Below, in pieces: positions 34,850-64,000 of a stretch of DNA of 64,000 nucleotides (its first letter is position 1; the number at the start of each line of letters is the position of its first letter). The notes beneath the pieces are model-generated. The model saw nothing but the letters and a program-made list of their open reading frames with translations, ran no database searches and was not told where the DNA came from. The translations under genes were made by a program, and so were the position numbers. The stretch comes from Hyperoodon ampullatus. Lineage: Eukaryota > Chordata > Mammalia > Artiodactyla > Ziphiidae. The DNA is taken from NCBI GenBank assembly GCA_949752795.1, contig OX457057.1, forward strand, positions 103,939,513 through 104,003,512. Reading direction: 5' to 3'.

Positions 34850-37800
34850 TTACTTCTGTTAAACAGTGTAGAGTGACAGAGGTAGGGGTTGGAGAAGGGA
34901 AGAAAGAGAGGGGACTTTCTTAGGGGCTTATCAGTAAGAGTTCACATGTAGAGGTTACCCATCAACCAAACGGCAGACTCCAGAGTAAAACCTAAGCTGT
35001 TAAAAATGAATTGAGCTGGTTACTATTTTCGTACCTGACCTATTTTGGGGTTACTTTCTACAAAAAACTCCCAGACTCTTGTAAATGAACCAAACCACTT
35101 TTGGATGGTTTTGTATTCTCTCCTATTATGGTGGCTTTTCACTCCGCTGAAGGGAAAATCTGCACAGTCCCTGAAACCCAATTTTAGTGCAAAGTCATCT
35201 ATGGAAGAGTGCTGTTCTCAGTGGAACCAGCTTTCATGGAACTTTCTCGATCATTTTTCCATGCAAGATTTAAAGGCCAAGAATAGCAAATCTATCTACC
35301 CCGATGGTAGCACTCATTTCCTTAGTGCTCATGCTGTATTCCCCTGAGAACAAGAAGGGTTCGATGACAGTTATCTGCTGCCTCTTCCCTGCCTTCAGCT
35401 TGCCCATGCTGGCTTGTAAGCCTGCCTGAAGCCACATCTCTACTGCCTGGGCGCAGATAGGACTCTGGCAATAGACTATTTTAAGTTCCAGATCCCTTGT
35501 TTGTTGCCATTTAATTTTTGTTTGCAATGCCCCAGTGGTTGTTGATTTATAGAGAACAAGGGATGAGTTTTTACATTGAGTTTTACAAGGGATGAGTTTT
35601 TACATTCCAGGATATTGTAAAATTTAATAATGTTTTCCACTGGGGTGAGGGGTGTAGCAGTGTACTGTGGGGAGAGTGCTAGAAAAGAAGACTCAACCTG
35701 ACTCTGAATTTCAGGACTCAGTGTAGAACACCTGGGGAACAACTTTATAATTGTTTCATTTACAAAGACTGCTATTAATAAGAGCAAATTATTTAAGTGG
35801 CAGTTGTATTAAAGGAATGCTGAGGAAAAGACTGAGGACTTGACGTGTTTAATAACAGCCTCCAAGACAGGGACCAAGAAAACGTTGACTTTTCTAAACG
35901 TCCAGAGGCAAAACCTAAGGGCTTCAAAAATCATTAACAGAAGAAAATATGTTTACAAGCGTACTAAAGAGCTTTTATAGGGAGTTAAGAGATGACTGGA
36001 AAACGGAGTCAGGGAGGAAAAGTTTCAGGGGTCAGAATTCTTTAGCTGACAGATTTCTGATGGTCAGTGGTCTGCCTAGAACTGTGCTTTTAAAGCAGGA
36101 GGTAAGATGTCTGCTGCTAGACAGGAAAAAAGAGATTTGCAATGGCGGAATAGACATTGGCTAGGAGGAACTTTGGAATGGTGACAAGGGGTGGCTTTAA
36201 TACAGTGATAGTGGCAGCTAAGTGGCTTTCTGGGGTACCAAGGGAATGGTAAGAGATAAAGATGCATGCTTAAGATTGTTTCCATGCAACCTTTAGTGCA
36301 AGCTGGGCCAAAGAGACTTCTGTCCTTCCAGATCCCTAGCTCATTGATCTCGCAAATGTTTGCTTCCAGTGGAAAATGCTAACTTCACGTAGGTTCCAAC
36401 TCTTATTCTAAAGCCCTTAATTGCAATGGCATGTTTATTCATTTCAGCAAGTACTTACTCAAAGTGCTAGCACACTTGGCTCAAAATACTGACTTGCATC
36501 ATATTTTTCAGACATCTGCTGACTATTCACAATGACTGGGCCAACCCTCCATGGTGTGTCAAATCCTCCTCAAAGCCATCCACACTTGGCAGCCTTGAGG
36601 GCTGTAAATGCTGAGTCTCTGGACCAATCAGTTTAATTGTTTCCCAAGCTAGGAGCTTAATAAGAGCTGATAGAATAAGAGGTAGATAGAATAGAGAGGC
36701 AGAATTTGCCCCACCTTCTCTTCTGGAAGTTTCTTTTATCCTCAGCATTGCTCTGGGAGCTTGAAAAGATGCACAATAGTTCTGCCAGTGTCCTGGGACT
36801 ATCCAGTGCCAATCACTCCCTGGGCCTCAGTTTCTTCATGTAAAATAAGGGGAATGTTTGCTCTCCAAGGTTCCATTCAGAAACCTCTCCCAAGAGGAGG
36901 AAAGAAGCCTGTCCCCCCAAAAGGATATTTCCCCCTTTGGTCACCTATATCCCAAAGCATCTCTCTCGCATCTGAGACTTCTGCACCTCAATTCTGGCCA
37001 CAATGTCCCTTTTTTCTTAATTTTATAGGCGTGTTCAGGGCTCCATAGTACCACCTGGCAGGCGTTCTTTACATCATTCTTTCCCATAAAAAGTTTTCAG
37101 CTCCTGCTTCCTTATCATGTTTTTTCCCTTCACCTCTTAAAATTTGTCCTCAACACCTGGCAATAAATTTTACACCTAAAAGCACCCCTGAAAATTGCCC
37201 AGAAGTACCTAGACCATAACACTTGGCTGTAGCATTTGTAGAAACATCAACTTTAGAGGAGTAATAGCAAGGCCCTTTCTGATATTCTGACCCGTTTTTG
37301 TCGAATTATGTTTCTTTCAACAGGACTGCAATGAAAAATGGATTATCAAATGACTTGAAAATGGAATGGGATTTGCCTCTAGAGGTGGGATCAGGTGGGT
37401 CAGAACAGTGGTGGAGTGTTTGTTGATCTATATCAGTCATTTTTATAAAAGAAATGGTTCTCTGCCTCACGATGATGCACACAGTAGACTGATGAAGAGT
37501 AGTAGGCAGAAGAGGCTCTTGCCGAGAGGAGAGGCACGTGGAAACCCTCTCTCTGTGAGGACAGCCATGTTGAAAGCAATTAGTATTCTTTCACCAAAAC
37601 TTCCCTGGTGCTATGCTCAGAGACCACATTTTACAAGCAGGAAGATGGGTTCCCATCTTGCAATTTTGAGGCCAGGCTCCCCCATTGCTAGCTGAGTGGC
37701 CTTGTTAGAAGAAAGTCCTCAAACCTCCAGTTCCCCATGCTGGAAAATGCGGCTAAAGCCCTTTACCTTTTGGACTTGTGAGAATTCTAGTGGATTTTAT

Positions 37801-39165
37801 ATGTAAAAGTGCTATGTGGAGGTGAAGACAAATTTTGGATTTTAATATTTCTTATTTTTATGCCTTTTCCCCTCTCTGGCATATAGCTAGAACTTTGAGG
37901 TCCTCCTGAAAGGACCTTCAGTAATCTTCAGCTACCAAATGAACAGCGGTAGAGACCAAGGGAAATGCCTTGATTTACCAGGTTTATGTTGTTGAATGGG
38001 GAAAAAAATGATAATTTTACTTATGAAGGGAGGAAAAGGTGATCCGCTAGCAGGAGAAACCTACATTGTTCAGACTTCTGCTCTCCACATTTTGTTGTTG
38101 TTCTTGCTGTGCTTTTTCCATTCAGACCAGGGCCCAAGGGATAATGAATCTCAAACAAGCTGAGAGATCTTTAGCAAGCAAGAGCCTCCTACAGGTTAGC
38201 GGTAATGGTGGATGTAGGGCATGTAAATAAAGCATTTCCTAGACCCTTGGAGACAGAGCCCTGATAACTCTTCATAAATTCCTTCTGTTGAATTAGCAGC
38301 ATTGGGAACTCTGTTCTGGATTTGGGGGTTCTTTCCCCAGCAGTCACGAATTTGAATTCAGTTGGCAATTCCTCTGCTCTTCAGGGCCCGCACTGATTTA
38401 ACCAAGCTTGAAGGTCGCTGGAGGAGGCACCAGCCCTTAATGCATTCTTGGGCAAGAGGAAAGAAACAGTTTCTTCTAAGGAGAAACAAGACTTAGGCTA
38501 ATGGTCTAACTGATAACACAGTTGCTACTTTTTCCCCCTTTGTTTTTCTTTCTTCCTTCCCTCCTTCCCCGTTTCTTTCAAGTTTCACATCTTTACTCAT
38601 GTTAAATTAATACTTGGGAGTTGATAGGGCCGGTTTTAACTTGCTTAGGAAGTTAATGTTTTCCTTGTTTCTAGTCAGAATTCCCAGAGACATGGAGTGA
38701 CTTTCTCCTGCAAATCGTGCTTTCCCAGAGTATGCTTGACTTCCCCAAAACGTTGTTAATAATATTTCGTTTTTTAACTGTAGGAGACCTTCAGCCATTG
38801 CAGCCTCTGCAGAAGCTGTAATGGGAGAAAGCCACACAGCGCAGCCAGTCCAGGGCCCTCTGGGCCCCTCTGGGGGGTTCCTGGACTCCTCACCACACTC
38901 CAGGCCCAGGTCCCTCACAGCACCAAAGGCTGCGGTGAAAGAGGCCCTGCTGTGCCAGGTGGGGGGCAAGGAGAGGCATGAGACAGGCCCTCAAACATCT
39001 CCTCCTCGGAGGAGCCCCTTTTGCTAAGGATATGCATTCCCTTAGGTTTCAGTTATTCCTCCCCCAAAAAATGAATTCCCAAACTGGAAAAGCAGCTTTC
39101 ATGAATTCACAGCAGGCCCTTTGGATTATCATTTGGGGGTCTTGAAGCAAAGGAGGGAGAAGGCA
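34850..39165. other. Unique upstream flank of ATP1A1
   Basis: Almost free of recognisable interspersed repeats, apart from a 29-bp tandem duplication at 35556. This unusual lack of repeats next to the promoter is where enhancers, or the antisense lncRNA known upstream of human ATP1A1, might lie. I cannot identify exons. Confidence 0.5.
35556..35606. repeat. 29-bp tandem duplication (1.8 copies)
   Basis: The 22-nt word beginning acaagggatgag and ending ttacatt occurs identically at 35556-35577 and 35585-35606. Confidence 0.95.
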
Positions 39166-39710
39166 CTTGGGACCTCCGGCAAGGCCAGCTCAGGCCCTGT
39201 GGGGATATGGATAACGGGGCTACCAAGACCACAGGTGGCATTCGGGAGGGCACCAAGAGGCTGGCCGGGGAGGCCATCGCAGGTGGGCGCGAGGGCCTGG
39301 ACTCGGCAGGGGGGCGCAATCCCTCCTGCGGGCGCTGGCTGCAGGCACATCCGACCCCCCACCCCCATCCCGGTACTTCCCTTAGTCCCAGAGGAGCTTT
39401 CCGATGCCCAGAAAGGCCCCTCCGCGCAAGGTTTCTGCCCCGGGTCCGCGGAGATTCGGGGACCCAGTTCCGTGGACGTCCCCGCACCCACCGAGGACCT
39501 TGCGTGCCCTCCAAAACAGGCCGGTCACGCAGGGCGGCGGGAGGGGGGCGCGGGAGCTGCATGGCCGCCGAGTCCCCGCTGCCTAGCCAGCCGGCGCGCC
39601 CGGGAGTGGCGCGGCCGCGGCCTCCCAGGACGTGGGCACGCACGCCCCAGGGCCCGGCGCCCTCCTGCCGGGAGCCCCGACCGGCCGCAGCCGGCGCGGC
39701 CCCGGCCTGT

Positions 39711-39850
39711 GGGGTGGGGCTTGGGGCGGGGGCGGAGCCAGGCCCGCGGCCGGTGTCAGGTTGCTCCGGTAACGGTGACGTGCCACGGCGTGGGCGGGGC
39801 TAGCACGCAGGTTGCATATTTTAGGAAGTGAGGAGGAGGCGCGGGCTTGA
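39711..39850 (+). promoter_or_regulatory. ATP1A1: ATP1A1 core promoter: G-tracts, CRE/ATF site, GC box, TATA-like
   Basis: In order: a GC-box/G-tract cluster (39711-39736), a CRE/ATF-like TGACGTG (39776-39782), a GC box TGGGCGGGGC (39791-39800) and an A/T-rich GCATATTTTA (39814-39823) in an otherwise GC-rich stretch. A start ~25-30 nt after the last element (near 39845-39850) would give a ~265-nt leader. The published rat Atp1a1 promoter uses an ATF/CREB-type element and a GC box in a similar order. The start position is inferred. Confidence 0.72.
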
Positions 39851-40112
39851 GCTGCGGCTGGGTCTGGGGCGCAGAGCAGCGGCGGGAGGAGGCGGACACG
39901 TGGCAGCAGCAGCGGTAGCAGCCCCGGCAGCGGCGGCAGAAAAGGCATCGGCCCGAGCCGCCGGCCGTCTTCCCTCCTTCCCGCCCCGCGGCAGCCCTAG
40001 CTCCCTTCTCTCCGCTCCCCCGGTCGCGCTTGCTCGGCCGGGAGCCGCTCTCTTCGTTTCTCTCTGATTCTCAAGCAACAGGACCCGGTGCGGGGCACAG
40101 ACCACCGCCAGT

Positions 40113-62653
<22,541 letters not shown>

Positions 62654-62810
62654 TGAAAAAAAAAAAATCAACTTTTTAAGGGAAATGTAATGTAGCAAAT
62701 TAAAAAGAGCAGAAGACTTGGTAAGTTTTTTTTCTTTTTTAAATAAATAAAATAAATTTATTTTAAAAGTAGTATGGTTTAACACATTCAACAAAACTAC
62801 ATTGGCACTT

Positions 62811-64000
62811 TTTTTTTTCTTTAACATCTTTATTGGAGTATAATTGCTTTACAGTGGTGTGTTAGTTTCTGCTGTATAACAAAGTGAATCAGCTATACAT
62901 ATACATATATCCCCATATCCCCTCCCTCTTGCATCTCCCTATCCCACCCCTCTAGGTGGTCACAAAGCAGCGAGCTGATCTCCCTGTGCTTTGCGGCTGC
63001 TTCCCACTAGCTGTCTGTTTTATGTTTGGTAGTGTATATATGTCCATGCCACTCTCTCACTTCGTCTCAGCCTACCCTTCCCCCTCCCTGTGTCCTCAAG
63101 TCCATTCTCTACATCTGTGTCTTTATTTCTGTCCTCCCCCCCCCTTTTTTTTAGATTCCATATGTATGTGTTAGCATACAGTATTTGTTTTTCTCTTTCT
63201 GACTTACTTCACTCTGTATGACAGACTCTAGGTCCATCCACCTCACTACAAATAACTCAATTTCATTTTTCATGGCTGAGTAATATTCCATTGTATATAT
63301 GTGTCACATCTTCTTTATCTATTCATCTGTCGATGGACACTTAGGTTGTTTCCATGACCTGGCTATTGTAAATAGAGCTGCATTGAACATTGTCGTATGT
63401 GACTCTTTTTGAATTATGGTTTTCTCAGGGTATATGCCCAGTAGTGGGATTGCTGGGTTGTATGGTAGTTCTATTTGTAGTTTTTTAAGGAACCTCCATA
63501 GTGTTCTCCATAGTGGCTGTATCAATTTACATTCCCACCAGCAGTGCAAGAGGGTTCTCTTTTCTCCACACCCTCTCCAGCATTTATTGTTTGTAGATTT
63601 TTTGATGATGGCCATTCTGACCGGTGTGAGGTGATACCTCACTGTAGTTTTGATTTGCATTTCTCTAATGATTAGTGATGTTGAGCATCCTTTCATGTGT
63701 TTGTTGGCCATCTGTATGTCATGTCTATTTAGGTCTTGTGCCCATCTTTGGATTGGGTTGTTTGTTTTTTTGATATTGAGCTGCATGAGCTGCTTGTATA
63801 TTTTGGAGATTAATCCTCTGTCAGTTGCTTCGTTTGCAAATATTTTCTCCCATCCTGAGGGTTGTCTTTTCATCTTGTTTATGATTTCCTTTGCTGTGCA
63901 AAAGCTTTTAAGTTTTATTAGGTCCCATTTGTTTATTTTTGTTTTTATTTCCATTTCTCTAGGAGGTGGGTCAAAAAGGATCTTGCTGTGATTTATGTCA
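62811..64000 (-). mobile_element. Young L1, 3' half, in ATP1A1 intron 13 (cut by window edge)
   Basis: Poly-T, then 3'UTR (acatctttattggagtataa, inverse of the polyadenylation end) and ORF2 C-terminal region. ORF2 is open for 211 codons at 63954-63319 ([14 protein letters not shown] ... [10 protein letters not shown]). A stop then precedes the remaining YTMEYYSAMKNEIELF part. Closely similar to the L1 at 10611. Antisense to ATP1A1. Confidence 0.93.

Noticed and set aside
39121..39831. 236-codon + strand frame and overlapping frames upstream of ATP1A1
   Set aside because: CpG-island composition removes stops in all frames; the translation is Pro/Arg/Gly-rich with no family signature, and it overlaps the promoter.
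63319..63954. 211-codon minus-strand frame as a host gene
   Set aside because: It is the C-terminal part of L1 ORF2, with the L1 3'UTR and poly-T next to it.

Overview
The window is mammalian nuclear DNA, most likely cetacean. That inference rests on about twenty copies of the tRNA-Glu-derived CHR-type SINEs of cetaceans, hippos and ruminants (ends reading 'accagggaagtccc'). Eight are the short GC-rich ~205-nt subtype I associate with whale and dolphin genomes. A cetartiodactyl-type L1 and a cetartiodactyl-type mariner MITE agree with this. There are no bacterial, phage or CRISPR features.

The only protein-coding gene I can support is ATP1A1, the Na+/K+-ATPase alpha-1 catalytic subunit, on the + strand. 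A CpG-island promoter lies near 39.2-40.8 kb. Thirteen coding exons (40113-62455) encode the first 610 residues: N-terminus, actuator domain, M1-M4, the phosphorylated aspartate (D374 here) and most of the nucleotide-binding domain. All exon junctions keep frame. The gene runs off the right edge inside intron 13. An alternative first exon (ATG-GCC-TTT-AAG, then a GT donor) lies 0.8 kb into intron 1 and would swap the N-terminal MGKG for MAFK.

1-39 kb is intergenic and rich in repeats. It holds relic L1s, two MaLR-type LTRs (~1.18-1.69 and 2.90-3.41 kb), a MER20 split by a SINE, clustered MIRs (5.4-6.2 kb) and an 80-bp palindromic mariner MITE (7.5 kb). A nearly full-length L1 (10611-16816, minus strand) has exact target-site duplications and two younger SINEs inside it, and it sits in a still older L1. 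More old L1 and HAL1-like sequence covers 16.8-24.6 kb. Between 30 and 39 kb the DNA is mostly unique, with an L2, MIRs and a short 5'-truncated L1.

Intron 1 (11.3 kb) carries a processed pseudogene of GCSH, three SINEs and MIR relics. Later introns carry three more SINEs. Intron 13 contains the 3' half of a second young L1, antisense to the gene.

I found no convincing new gene system. The most useful observations are the alternative ATP1A1 first exon, a 59-nt near-perfect foldback at 23511-23569, the MITE hairpin resembling bovine miR-2284/2285 precursors, a SINE that seems to carry 3'-transduced sequence, CpG decay in antisense SINEs that makes splice-site-like sequences, and the promoter G-quadruplex/CRE/GC-box arrangement.
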